DNA from: Lingula anatina
Taxonomy: Eukaryota; Brachiopoda; Lingulata; Lingulida; Lingulidae
DNA length: 64,000 nucleotides
NCBI RefSeq assembly: GCF_001039355.2
Contig: NW_019775594.1
Span: 78,569-142,568 of the forward strand
Reading direction: 5' to 3'
The translations under genes and the position numbers were made by a program. Below the pieces are notes generated by a model. That model searched no databases. It saw only the letters and a program-made list of their open reading frames with translations, and was not told where the DNA came from. Shown one piece after another: positions 11,950 through 23,891 of the stretch. Position 1 is the first letter of the stretch; each line of letters opens with the position of its first letter.

Positions 11950-12041
11950 AAACCAAGTACGCGCAGACGACATCAGAGCTGGAGGAGTGAACGGACGTCT
12001 CCCACAAGGACTGTGAGAAAAGTGATCAAAGCGATCGTAAG
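11950..12041 (+). other. Putative 5' non-coding exon of the zinc-finger/DDE-like gene
   Basis: More GC-rich than its surroundings and ends in a good donor (TCGTAAG then GTGAG at 12042). The matching acceptor TGCTCTTTTAG ends at 13431, directly before the ATG at 13432. The upstream limit is a guess. Confidence 0.45.
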
Positions 12042-13431
12042 GTGAGATTTTTTATAAGATTTTTTTAAACAAAATCTGGTTTATACAATACAGCAATTCA
12101 ATACATATTTTTGGATTGGTAAACATGATTTTTGGGTTGGAAAATTAGAACTTTAAAAGTTTTTTATTACGAAGACGCCATTGAAACGTGTTGAATTGTT
12201 GTGTATTTAGTAAGTCAGGTTTCGTTTTAAATTGAAGATCTTTGTAGCTTGTTAATGCTTACTTTCTATGAATTTTAAAAGTTTCAAAGCCACGTTTAAT
12301 ATTTGTCAGGTATTCTAACAAAGTTTGCACTTTTCACCTCTCCAACATTTTCTGGCTTTTCTCTAGATAATGCCCTATGAATTCCGTGTTTTCCATTTGT
12401 ATTAGTGCATTTTTTTTTTTTAATTTTAAAAACTAAATTGTGTTCACTTTTTTTGTACATTTTATAGTGGAATGCAGGGACATCTGTAGTTTTACACTTG
12501 AAGGACCTGCCAACACCCAAAACTAATACTTTGTTAGTTTTTTTTCTTTCAAAAGAAACAAATAAACTATTCAGAAGAAAAAAAAATGTCACCTGCTTCC
12601 TTGACATGAAATTGATACAAACTACCAGTTTTTTTTTTTTTTTTTTTTTTTGTCCCTATTTGGATTAATTAAATCTGAAACAATTCCTATTAGTACTTTG
12701 TGATGCTTAACTGATTGGAAAAGTAAAGCAAAGATTCACAAATGTAGGCTTGCTTATACACTTTGATGTCTGTTTTTAACAGTTTTCACACAGCTGCATC
12801 CTTGTCTTGTTTTTGTTTTGGAAGTAGTTAGTAAACATAGTCTCTGTTACATAATGTTTCATTGTCTGACATCCTGTGCATTTGTCCCAGATGTGCAGGA
12901 ATTAACAGCTCTGCCCTTCTTTAAGGACAATTATCAACACGTGTAGTTACCCCCTCCCCATGTTTGTGTTTGACCGGCTTTCACTTCAGATGCTAATTAT
13001 CCAATTTCAGAGCTGTTATTATATAAACAATAGGATGAGTTATCTTGGTGTCTCTCAGTTTAAGTTTGTAAACAGAAAATATGCTATGGACATTACTTTG
13101 TCACAATGTTATAAATAATATTCTGAGTAAAAACTGTCCTCATACTTTCTTTATATTGAAACATGTATAAAAAATAAAACACTTATCTTTGAGATGTAAG
13201 AAATGATTCTATAAAGATGTAAGAAATGATTCTATTAATCCAGCCGAGGGGTCACTAAGTAAAGTGTAATTAACAGGATGAAATATATGCCATGTAACAG
13301 TATGATATCAGTAAAAAAAATGTCAATACAGTTAGGTTACTGTGAATTAACCTGTAAGCACTAAATGTTTTAAAAATTCATTAAACTGTCCATCCCTGCT
13401 TATTATTTTATTTCTCACAATGCTCTTTTAG

Positions 13432-16400
13432 ATGCCAAAGGAGGCACTTCCCAATAAAGAATGGAGGCGGCGCCTGAAATTATTTGCAGAAAATGGAACA
13501 TGGAAAAAAGATTTTGGAGTGAAACCAGGCCCAAGATCCAAGTTTTACAGTGTTTTCTGTAAAGTAAGCCAAATTATTATTTTCATTGACCTAAGCCACA
13601 TTCAAAACTCGCAAATTTCAACATGATATAAAATTCTTCCATAGGTCATCCTGGCATTCAAACCCTTGGTCATTTTATTTGTGCCATATAAAAAAAAAAA
13701 AAATTGAGCTGTGACATTTTGAAATAAGGTGTAGTTGTACCTTCCATGTAGTAAGCAAACTAAGGGGTTTTATAGGCTTAAATAACACCAGTTTCTAAAG
13801 TATGTGTTCTCTCTGAGTCTCAAACATGTATATGATCTGTATGTATGTCAATGTAAATTTGCTCATGCCATCAATTCATTACTTTTTAGATAGAAAAATG
13901 TCCAATGCTTGGACACAAAGGCCAGCAGCGGCTTTTGAAGCAGGATTGTATTTGTGGTTATCACCAGGTGGGTTAACCATTTTATTTGGTTCAGGTTTCA
14001 GGTTGTTTTTCACCTAAAAATAAAAGCTGGTCATATTAATTTAATTTAAAGCGGTGCTTTTTTTTCCAAACTTGTGAAATTATTAGTGTAAGGTTCGCCA
14101 GTTTAAACCAGGCTAATATTAAAAAGTAGTAAGATATGACCATGACTTGAGGTCCAGAATAACCTTACCTAGAAAGTAGATTGGATTATTACTAATAGTA
14201 ATTTCGAACTGTTTATTTTTTAGCAGCCAGTTACCTTAAAATAAAATAGAAAGGTTGGGTAGTAGGTCATAGTTTGAAATTCCACAATTAGTAACATATC
14301 CAACTATTAATCTTTTTTTCAGAAACCTAGCAGTTTGGATCCCACCAGTCCAGATCTCAGAGCCCAGGTTGTGAAAACTTCAATTCCAGCTGCTCTTGGG
14401 GTAAAGTATTTCCTATTGCTTTGTGTTGAATAGTCAGGTCATAGTTATGTTTAGTGTTTTTCAATGCTCTACTTCTACGTGTCTTAATTTCCAAAATAAG
14501 TTATTGATTTCAAATTATCATAGTGATTTTCTCATTAAAAAAAAATCTTAATTTGAGCCTCATCTATTTTCTATCTATAGTGAGGCTGACGAATATATAT
14601 CCCATTTTTTTTTTTTTTTAATTTACAGAAACCTAGCAGTTTGGATCCTACCAGTGACAGTCCGGATGTCAGAGGTCAGGTTATGAAAAGTTCAAGTTCA
14701 GCTGCTCTTGGGGTGAGAGGTTATAAGTATTCATTTTTGCTTTGCATCCAATAGTCTGGTGATAGCTTGGATTTGTGTTTATCAATACTGCATATAATTT
14801 TTTTTTCTTTTCAAAATAAGTTATTGATTTAAAATTTTCATACTGATTTTCTAATATATTGAAGATAAATATTTATCTTAATTTGAGCCTTATCTATATC
14901 TATATATCAAGTGAGGCTTACAAGTACATCCATTTTTTTTTTCTATTTTCAGAAACCTACTAGCAGTTTGGACCCCACCAGTTCACATGTCAGAGCTGAG
15001 GTTGGGAAAAGTGCAAGTCAGGCTGCTCTTGCGGTAAGGGATTATTAGTATTTATTCGTGTTTTGTTTTACAAAAGAGGCATGAGGTAAAAAAAAAAAAA
15101 TTAAGCATATGGCAGATTGTGCCAAAGACTTTTTACTCCTCTGGTCATTAATGCCATTTGTCTTCAAATTTGCATGTAAATACAAAAAATGAAAAATATT
15201 ATTATAATGGATTGTACATGTGTAATATTCTATATGGCATTTACCTCATTGTCAGTATGGGAATAATTGTAAACTTTAAAGTAACAAAAACTTGCAAACA
15301 CCTTGTTATTTTATGTATTTTTTTTTTTCTGAAGGCACTCCTTCAATATGGGCCCAAAAGATTTGTGAAACAACCAATCAGACCAAACATAGTCAAACGG
15401 AAAATCATTCAGGTATGGGAATTTTGAAGTCGGATAATTGTATCTTACACCATTATATGTAATCTGTATTATAGTGAACTGTTCTGCCTGTTGGCAACCT
15501 ATCAACAGGCTACAGTTTAAAAACCTTCCTAATAACAATTTTCAGTAAAACCAATTTTTTCTTTTGCCTTTCAACAGGATCATAAGTTTCTAGTTTTCAC
15601 TCTGTTTAAATTTTAAGTAGAATCACAATAGAAAATATCATATTCCCACTGATTTTCTCTTCATAAAGTTTTTCCTCCTTTTCCCCATCCATCTAGCATC
15701 CAAGCCAAGAAAGACCTAGTACTAGTACAGACAGCTCTACAGTGACACAGGTAAAGAATTTTTATCTGTGTGGGGACTCAAAATAATTTCTTCTTCCAGC
15801 CAGTCAGGTCCAACATAATCCTTAAATTAGATGTATGTTTGAGGTTAAAAATTGTTGAAATATCACTTTTTGTAAGATGTATTGGCTTTTTCTTTTATAT
15901 GTAATCTGTATTATAGTGAACAGTTCTGCCTGTTGGTAAACTATCAACAGGCTACAGTTTAAAAACCTTCTATTAGCAATTTTTGATAATAGTAAATTTT
16001 ACTCTGACCTTTCAAAACATGTGCATAAGTTTCTAGTTTTCACTCTGTTTAAATTTTAAGTAGAATCACAATAGAAAATATCATATTCCCACTGATTTTC
16101 TCTTCATTAAGTTTTTGCTCCTTTTCCCCATCCATCTAGCATCCAAGCCAAGAAAGACCTAGCACTAGTACAGACAGCTCTACAGTGACACAGGTAAAGA
16201 ATTTTTATCTGTGTAGGGACTTTTTTAGGGATTGTTTTCTTCCAGCCAGTCAGGCCAAACATAATCTTTAAATTAGAAGTATTATATGAGGTTAAAAATT
16301 ATTGAAATCTCACTTTTTGTAAGATGTTTTGGCTTTTTCTTTGAATATGAATTATTAAGTAATGGTTAGTTTTGTACAATGATTATTAATTATTCTGAGT

Positions 16401-18371
16401 TCCTGATAGTTGTTATCATTGTCATAGCAAGCAAGCAGATGTTAATATGACAATTAATGTAGGATTGTTTTGTTTGTTTGCTCTTATATTTCTTGTAATA
16501 AGTTATACATAGCATACAACTCCCAAAATTGTAAGTCAAATTATAAAAGTGATCTGGGTGCTTATAAAGTACAAAAATCTAATTTTCCCTGAAAGTTTGT
16601 AAATAGATCTTTTGTCACCAAATTAAGGCGCACACTACTTTCATAAAGTGTTTCTTTTTTATAGGCAGAATCATGTGATCTACCAGGACTCTGGAATGAT
16701 AACATCCCAGCACATGAGAGGAGGTGGATAAAGAGGGCACTATTCCAAACTGGTACATCTGGCAAAGCAGAGTTAGTGGACAATCTGCAACTCTGGTACA
16801 ACCCCCCTCAGCCTCTGCCAGTGTACCACAACCCTCCCAATCCTGACCGCTTTTTCAGCAGACCTATTATGGTTTGGATGCCATATAGGCTTTGGCGTGT
16901 ACGACTGCAGTGTCCGAAGGAAGAGTGTGGTGGCCACCACTTAACTGGAGCTGGTCTCCACAGGAGAGCACGCCAAGTGCTTGATGTGGATGGCTACTAT
17001 TACTTGGTGACGGAGACGTTGACTTGTAGCCGGTGCCGTACACCATACCTGTCCTGGAATGATGTTGTCCTCAACCAGTTAGACATTGGCCACAGAGGGC
17101 AATTCCGCATAATAATGACCACCAAGTAAGCTGGATTATTTTTATTAGTGAAACTGTAATAAACTTTATTTTTAGGTTTTTACAATTATATTTACTATGT
17201 TTTAAATTATATCTACTGTTTGGGTATTATGTACATATCATATTGTGTAAAACTTTTATAATTAATTGACTGTTCCTGTAGAAATATGTATTATCAATGA
17301 TAGAAAATGAAACATTATTACTAATCTCCTCAGGTATGCATGTGACATCAGAGTCATCCGACTGCTGAGAGAGCGCACAATAGGGAACAGTCCAACCCGC
17401 CTCATAAAGCAGCTGATGGAGCAGCATACTGAAGAGTGGCTTCAGAAAACAATTCAGTATCTGACTGAATGTAACCCTTTTGTTGGTTTGACTGGAGTCC
17501 AGCTCAGGGCATTCCAAGACCCCCCATCCCCAGCTGTAGTACCGACAGTGAGGTGGCTTCTCAGTGTGTATGGGAAAGACATCATGACCCGTGTTGATGA
17601 AGTCAAAGCTTCTATCACTACTACATTTGGATCCATTCTCGCAATGGATTCCACTAGGAAGGTAAATTTCTCATACACATATTACAGAATGGCATTTTTT
17701 TTGGTGTAGTTTGTAACTTTGCTTTGGTGCAAACATTTGTTAAGAAAACACTAGCCAGAGATGTTGATGTTGTTTGACATGGAGTTGTCACATTCACAGG
17801 TTTTTACTCTAAATAAAGCATTCAGATTTTCCTTTCCAGTTGACTTAGAAAAATTTGGACAAAGGGGCCATATGAGATCATGCTTGTGATGTGTGTGAAA
17901 AAGAAGAAGCAGTTTTTCGTTTAAATTGTAGTTTCAGACATACATATCCTTTTTTCTTTACAGATCACAAAGAAGCTGGCAGGACATGTCTCAAAGACAG
18001 CGCAGTGGCTAACTTCTATCAATAATGAGAAGGGGGAGATACTGGTCAGTGTCCTCACTGCATCAGAAGGTCATGGACTAGACATCATGGCCCAGGGTCT
18101 GATGAAGAGGTATCGTGATGCTAGCGTCACACCTCCCAAGCTCATCTACGTTGACAATGGGTGTTGTGCAGAAGGTGGCAAGAAGACCAGCCTCCAGATG
18201 CGGTTTGCACAGTGGCCAGGTCTGCAGGTCAGACTGGATATCTGGCACTTCATGCGGCGCCTGGCAGCAGGAGTGACCACAGATGCGCACCAACTGTATC
18301 CTCTATTTATGTCCAGATTGTCATCTGCCATTTTCGAATGGGACAGTGCAGATGTGGAGGCTCTCTTATAA
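13432..18371 (+). CDS. Zinc-finger/DDE-like transposase-related protein (DUF6729-like)
   Basis: Exons in phase: 13432-13563, 13890-13967, 14323-14400, 14629-14712, 14953-15033, 15335-15412, 15697-15750, 16140-16193, 16665-17125, 17334-17661, 17964-18371; about 611 residues. Exon 2 has a Cys/His cluster (CPMLGHKG...CICGYH). Exons 3-5 are repeats beginning KPSSLDPTS; exons 7 and 8 both read HPSQERPSTSTDSS. Exon 9 has a Cys4-like knuckle (CPKEEC...CSRC) in a region that recalls the uncharacterised DUF6729 proteins of aquatic animals, from memory. ILAMDSTRK and, later, LIYVDNGCC would be the first two acids of an RNase H/DDE core, and IWHFMRRLA resembles the following conserved His helix. The frame stops at TAA 18369-18371, where such proteins normally continue; a third catalytic acid is not seen. 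It may be a decayed copy. The coding segment at 18415-18503 may be a displaced continuation. Confidence 0.72.
15458..16343 (+). repeat. 443-bp direct tandem duplication containing one exon
   Basis: The block starting TGTAATCTGTATTATAGTGAAC (15458) recurs about 443 bp later, carrying the 54-bp exon (15697-15750 and 16140-16193) with its flanking introns. The exon copies differ by one silent base, so the duplication is recent or selected. Confidence 0.85.
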
Positions 18372-18414
18372 AGTCAATTTTATTTCAATTATTGACTTTT
18401 TTCTTTCTCTCTAG

Positions 18415-18503
18415 GTTCGCCATGCAGACCAGCTGCCTGGATATCAGCATGTGGATAAGTTGACCAGCTACCTCGTTGAAGTTGAGCAAAACATGCCTGA
18501 AAG
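18415..18503 (+). pseudogene. Orphan coding segment abutting the tRNA 3' half
   Basis: After a strong acceptor (TTCTTTCTCTCTAG ending 18414) a frame reads VRHADQLPGYQHVDKL...VEVEQNMPE, then runs into the tRNA-Asn 3' half. It looks coding and may be a piece of the upstream gene after an internal deletion. It cannot be spliced neatly to the exon ending at the stop at 18371. Confidence 0.4.
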
Positions 18504-18531
18504 GTTGGTGGTTCAAGCCCACCCAGGGACG
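18497..18531 (+). pseudogene. 3' half of an interrupted tRNA-Asn gene
   Basis: CTGAA-AGGTT-GGTGG-TTCAAGC-CCACC-CAGGGAC-G matches tRNA-Asn from stem base 39 to base 73. It pairs with the 5' half at 11510: TTCGG with CTGAA (one G-T wobble) and GTCTCTG with CAGGGAC. It carries a complete B box. Confidence 0.85.
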
Positions 18532-18815
18532 GTCGCTGTTTACTTATTTTGTAGGATAGACCGATCAATTAAAATCCAACGCCGTGACACTTCTCGTTTT
18601 GGCTCTACCGTCTAATCATGAACGGCAAAATACGACGGTGTAACTTCACCTCGTCCTTCCCACACGCCAACATTTTTTTTACCCGCTACCAGGGTCACGG
18701 CTTCATTTTTACTAGACTAGACAATCACAAATATGTCACCAGCTAATTCACGACACGATTATGTAGAGAACGATGACATGGAAATGTTCAACCTTTCCAG
18801 TATACTGATATATCC

Positions 18816-19045
18816 GGTGTTACGAAACTAAGCGTCCGTGTAACCTACGACCCAAACATATATCTTCTATCCCAGGTGTAACAGAACGTCTGCCCTCTAT
18901 TTAGTTATAATGGTTAACGTTTGCCTGATCTTAGTGGGTCATCATCTAGGGCGAGGTTAACCTGTGCAAATGCATGGGAAGTGGATTCTCTACCAAGTCC
19001 CCTTTATGCTGGAGGGCCTCCATTCTACGTCCCGTTGTACGGCCC
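18816..19045 (-). mobile_element. MITE family A, copy 3 (reverse)
   Basis: TTAGTTATAATGGTTAACG...CTTAGTGGGTCATCATCTAGG is the complement of the interior of the copy at 6233. TTACGAAAC and GTTGTAC-type ends remain. Confidence 0.6.
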
Positions 19046-19216
19046 TGTTTGCGAGTAAAATATAGTACTTTGCGTGCCGACAATTGACCGATCATTGATC
19101 ATTCATTCTATAACCAGATCGATACTTGTTCCTCCTTTCTACGACCACAGCGATGCCAGTTTCATGATAGCCGTCTAGTGTAAAAGGGGAGAGGGTTTCA
19201 TGGAAGACTCTCTGTC

Positions 19217-19386
19217 ACGTTACACCGGTTTGCCCGGAATGGAAGTCCGTAGTCCGCTTCCCATTGCACTTTACACAAGTGACATTCTCCCATATTCTAA
19301 CCTTAATACTACGACTACCCCTATAACCTGTACTAATCATATGGGAGCCGGACTTCCATTCCTAAGACTACCATTTCTGTTACACC
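19217..19386. mobile_element. MITE family A, copy 4
   Basis: CGTTACACCGG...GGAATGGAAGTCCG at the left answers CGGACTTCCATTCC...CTGTTACACC at the right. Same interior words as copy 2 (CCCATTGCACTTTACACAAGTGACAT). Confidence 0.7.
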
Positions 19387-20834
19387 AAAACCGCGCAGAT
19401 TTAGCAATGAATAAAAACCACAAGTAGGCTAGAAATACGGACACCGTTATTAATTGTACAATTATTTTTAATCATTCAGATGATCATAAACATAGCAAGT
19501 TGAATGTTAGTATAATGGAACTTGGTTTAAAATGCACATAAAGTTAAAGTATGAAAGAAATATGGACACATACCAGTGCCTGGAGAGAGAGAGAGAGAGA
19601 GTGTATGCCATGTATAATTTTGCAGAATTTCACCGTCCAGCATAAATAATATACTGTCATCTGAGACTCTATTTGCCAGAGCATCTCCAGCCTTAGGGCC
19701 CCTTTACACTGGACGGCGTCCTTTCTGCGTCCCTTTGCGTTCAAAATTGTGGTCAGGACGCTCAATGGTCGCCAAAGCAATTAAATAGTGTCTCGGTGTA
19801 AAGGCGTCAGCGTCCCTTGTGCGTCCTTTGAACGATCGAATCTTGATTTGTCTGCTTTTTTTACCGATGGGCACCAGCCAAAATTTAAAGTTGTGTACCC
19901 CAGGAATGTGGATGTGGATGGCCGAGATATTTCATAAGGTGCATTGACTGGCGCGAACCTCATATGTTTCATATTTTGATATTTCATTTTAATTAAAATA
20001 GGAAATAAAATAAAAAAAGTTTTTATATATCCTAAATCTAATATTAATTTGTAGTCATTTGTTCGTTTATTTAAAATATCTTAAGTTACCCGAATAAATT
20101 GTGTATAGGGGTACATGTATACAAATAATTATAATAAGCGTAATAACATACTTAAACATCACGTTTAAATCTTCTAAAATTAAGACACCATCCATATGAA
20201 AATGTCAGAGGACATCTAGTCTAGCTGGGAAAATATGTCCGACTAGGACATCGATACCTGTCCGCAGGACTTAGAATACTAAGTAATGGATGTCCACTGG
20301 ACTTTAAAGACTTTAAATTCCAGGAAATTATGTCCTACAACATGCGTTCCTAGGAATGGAAGACCCAGGACATGCATTCCCAGGGTTGAGTTAGAGGGTG
20401 AATATCACGTGTATAAAGTAACATTGAACGAGCTACGATTCCTTTACTCGGAGTCAACTTCCGTTATTCCTGTCACAGTATGATCCTGTTCAAATAAGCC
20501 AACAGTTATGATACGATGAAAATACCACATTTTATTATTCACCAATGTATTGATCATCACCCTTCACATTTCGACATAAATTTTCGTTTTGAAATAATAC
20601 ACTGTCCAAAGCAATGTGTACAAGAATTTCTTCTTCTATCAACATTGAATCATGATTGACGGGTATAGTGATATTGATTTTTAAGTAAGTGCCAACGGAT
20701 TATACCCTAGGTTCTAGATTCCGGTATTGCCAGCTCGATCTTGATTTCATATATAACCCATAGTGGCAATACCAGGAAAAGCGACTCCACCACAAGGTAT
20801 ATTTAGCAAGCTAGCTTTTACGTTGCTCTGACAC

Positions 20835-21263
20835 TCAGAGTGACGAATTACAGACGTACGTACTTGTCTGGCTGGTGAAAAAGCTTAATATAAAGCCCCA
20901 TACTTGGACAGCAGGTGTGCACGCCACTGTTGGCGTCCAGCGTTTTTGCCTCAATTTGGAGTCACCGACGGAAGAGATCTCCGGCCCAAAAGCAGCCTCT
21001 GCTTCGCTTCTTGTTTCCCTGGATACAGACGCAGTTATCGGGGCATCATGATCTTCTTGTATTGCTTCAGATGGGATAGAAACTGCAGAATAGGAAAACA
21101 AAACAAAGAGTGAACATAATGCTGCATAGAGGAGATCTCGTGTGGCTGAGGAGATCTCGCGTGGTTGAGGAGGAAAACCGACTTTTTGTTGATGCAGGAT
21201 ATCAACAAAACATAACAAACAACAACAAAAAAAATAGAGGTGAAAATAGTTTGAACTCTCTCT

Positions 21264-21303
<40 letters not shown>

Positions 21304-21415
21304 CGCCCCCATCATGGTGAAATGAACACTGTATAGGCCTCGCCTTGTGCATGTGCCATTGATTCGCTGAAAGTGTTTCCATTCTTTTTCTTTTTTCTAA
21401 AGAAACCAAACTGAT

Positions 21416-21450
<35 letters not shown>

Positions 21451-21475
21451 ACTANNNNNNNNNNNNNNNNNNNNN

Positions 21476-21509
<34 letters not shown>

Positions 21510-21574
21510 AGGGCAAGAAAATGTTGCTTTTTTTTTTAAATACTACGACTTTTACCAGCAGCATGCAAAGAAAA

Positions 21575-21649
<75 letters not shown>

Positions 21650-21926
21650 TGGTCTGCTGTATACCAAAAACCAAAACCATTTAATTCTTCCTATTGCAAT
21701 GACACATCTCACATGTAACTGTCATCCAATCCCCATAGTTAAAGATAAGTATTATTATGAGTGAACCCAGAGTGTTTTCATTCGTACCTTCCCGTTTGCG
21801 TCTTCCAGGGAACCCTCCAGAAAATATCGACGGTGTCCCGATTCCCACGACGGCGCAAGTGTTTCCAGTGCAGCTCCACACCGGGACTTGAAAGCTGAAT
21901 TCAACCGTCAGCTGACACACGAACAC
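20835..21926 (-). CDS. Two-exon reading frame, unit 1 (unknown product)
   Basis: Exon 21926-21788 starts ATG and encodes MFVCQLTVEFSFQVPVW...FPGRRKRE, ending at a GTACGA donor in phase 1. Exon 21082-20835 follows a CTGCAG acceptor and continues in frame (VSIPSEAIQEDH...) to a stop; about 128 residues. The Cys-rich first part and Ser/Glu-rich second part match no family I know. Poly(A), the N gap and a CA/TA run lie in the intron. The same structure is kept in unit 2 with a few substitutions. The upstream limit is uncertain, and it may be part of a larger gene or of a transposon. Confidence 0.35.
21455..21475. other. Assembly gap (21 N) flanked by homopolymers
   Basis: N run between poly(A) tracts. 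Sequence here, including the stretch around it, is unreliable. Confidence 0.99.
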
Positions 21927-22004
21927 AACGACAGGCTAGAAAAGAAACGCATGCGCAGTAGCTAAATAGCAATCGGTAATCAAATTTATGCATTGGTCTT
22001 AAAA

Positions 22005-22185
22005 CCTCTTTATAATGGACGGCGTCATTTCTGCGCCCTTTGTGTTTAGTGCCTTGGTTACAACATGGATGCTTAATGATGGCCCAGTTGTTGGCACGTA
22101 ATTAAATTATTATTGGTATTTTTTTTTACTTTTAAACCCGGGTGTACTACGAGACGCAGAAAGGACGCCGTCCAGCGTAAAGGGG
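22005..22185. mobile_element. MITE family C in unit 1
   Basis: TATAATGGACGGCGTCATTTCTGCG at the left is answered by CGCAGAAAGGACGCCGTCCAGCGTAAAG at the right. The equivalent copy in unit 2 is at about 24540-24717, and a half-related end occurs near 63529. Confidence 0.7.
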
Positions 22186-22716
22186 GGTGGGGGGGGGGTA
22201 AATAAAATAGTATGTGTTGATAATAAGCTGCACGAGGAGGTACGATGAGCTGCTGTAATTCCATCAGTGTTTATTTCTTTTGTCTTACTGCCGATCTTGC
22301 CGTTGATAAGACTGAACAATATTTGCTCAATTCATGCGATTGAATATAAGACCTGAGAAATCGATAAGGTGGTTAGTGAGTTCCATCGACCTTCACTCTT
22401 CTTTTACAAAGAAAGTCATTTTTTAAGTTCTGAAAAAAGGCGCTTAAAAAAGGTTGCGCACCTTGTAAGGCAAACTAAAATTGGTTCGAGTGTATAGTTG
22501 CATGAATACATGTGGCAAACCGTATGCAACAGTTTTGTGATTGTGATTCTGTGTGCATGATGTTGATAACTGTGCTAACATACCAACAGAAATTCAACTA
22601 AGNGAGAGAGAGAGAGAGTGTATGCCATGTATAATTTTTGCAGAATTACACCGTCCAGCATAAATAATATACTGTCATCTGAGACTCTATTTGCCAGAAC
22701 ACCTCGAGCCTTAGGG

Positions 22717-22933
22717 CCCCTTTACACTGGGCGGCGTCCTTTCTGCGTCCTTTCTGCGACCATGAAATTTGGCATCGCTGTGGTCTTAATAAGGAGGCAC
22801 GAGCATTGATTTTGTATCAGAATGAATGCTCAATGATCGGCTAGTTGTCGGCACTTAAAGTATTATAATTTTTTAACTCTCAAATGGGGCCGTACTGCTG
22901 GACGCAGAAAGGACGCCGGCCAGTGTAAAGGGG
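22717..22933. mobile_element. MITE family C with clear terminal inverted repeats
   Basis: CCCCTTTACACTGGGCGGCG followed by TCCTTTCTGCGTCC at the left; GGACGCAGAAAGGACGCCGG followed by CCAGTGTAAAGGGG at the right, i.e. about 34-bp inverted repeats. The corresponding place in unit 1 (from 19697) keeps the left end but has a different interior. Confidence 0.8.
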
Positions 22934-23891
22934 GCTTTACCGATGGGCACCAGCCAAAATTTAAAGGTGTGTACCCCAAGAATGTGGATGGCCGAGATAT
23001 TTCATAAGGTGCATTGACTGGTGCGAACCTCATATGTTTCATATTTTGATATTTTATTTTAATTAAAATAGGAAATAAAATGAAAAAGTTTATATATATC
23101 CTAAATCTAATATTAATTTGTAGTCATTTGTTCGTTTATTTGAAATATCTTAAGTTACCCATTAAATTGTGTATAGGGGTATATGTATACAAATAATTGT
23201 AAGAAGCGTAATAACATACTTAAACATCACGTTTAAATCTTCTAAAATTAAGACACCATCCATATGAAAATGTCAGAGGACATCTAGTCTAGCTGGGAAA
23301 ATATGTCCGACTAGGACATCGATACCTGTCCGCAGGACTTAGAATACTAAGTAATGGATGTCCACTGGACTTTAAAGACTTTAAATTCCAGGAAATTATG
23401 TCCTACAACATGCGTTCCTAGGAATGGAAGACCCAGGACATGCATTCCCAGGGTTGAGTTAGAGGGTGAATATCACGTGTATAAAGTAACATTGAACGAG
23501 CTACGATTCCTTTACTCGGAGTCAACTTCCGTTGTTCCTGTCACAGTATGATCCTGTTCAAATAAGCCAACAGTTATGATACGATCAAAATACCACATTT
23601 TATTTTTCACCAATGTATTGATCATCACCCTTCACACGTCGACATAAATTTTCGTTTTGAAATAATACACTGTCCAAAGCAATGTGCACAAAAATTTCTT
23701 CTTGAAATTGAACCTACCAACATTTATGAAATTTGCAAACATGTCATAAAATGTCAACTATCCTGTCAGCAAGAAAAAAAAACGCATCGAAGTCCTGGTA
23801 ACTTACACCAATAGCTATGACTTAGCATGGAGTTGATCCTCCGTCCTTTTGACTGTCTTAAATGATTGACGGGTATATTGATATTTGGTTT

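Larger units (their letters stand above)
11547..18496 (+). mobile_element. Inserted element splitting tRNA-Asn, carrying a DDE-like gene
   Basis: About 6.95 kb between anticodon base 36 and stem base 39 of a tRNA-Asn gene, which is almost exactly where canonical tRNA introns sit. It contains CCAAT and ATGAAAC motifs at its left end, a 5' non-coding exon, and a gene with zinc-finger-like and RNase H-like regions. No terminal inverted repeat or target duplication is evident, and two loop bases (37-38) are replaced. Animal Dada DNA transposons are a precedent for insertion into tRNA and snRNA genes; membership in that superfamily is not shown here. The alternative is decay or rearrangement of a larger element. 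Confidence 0.6.
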
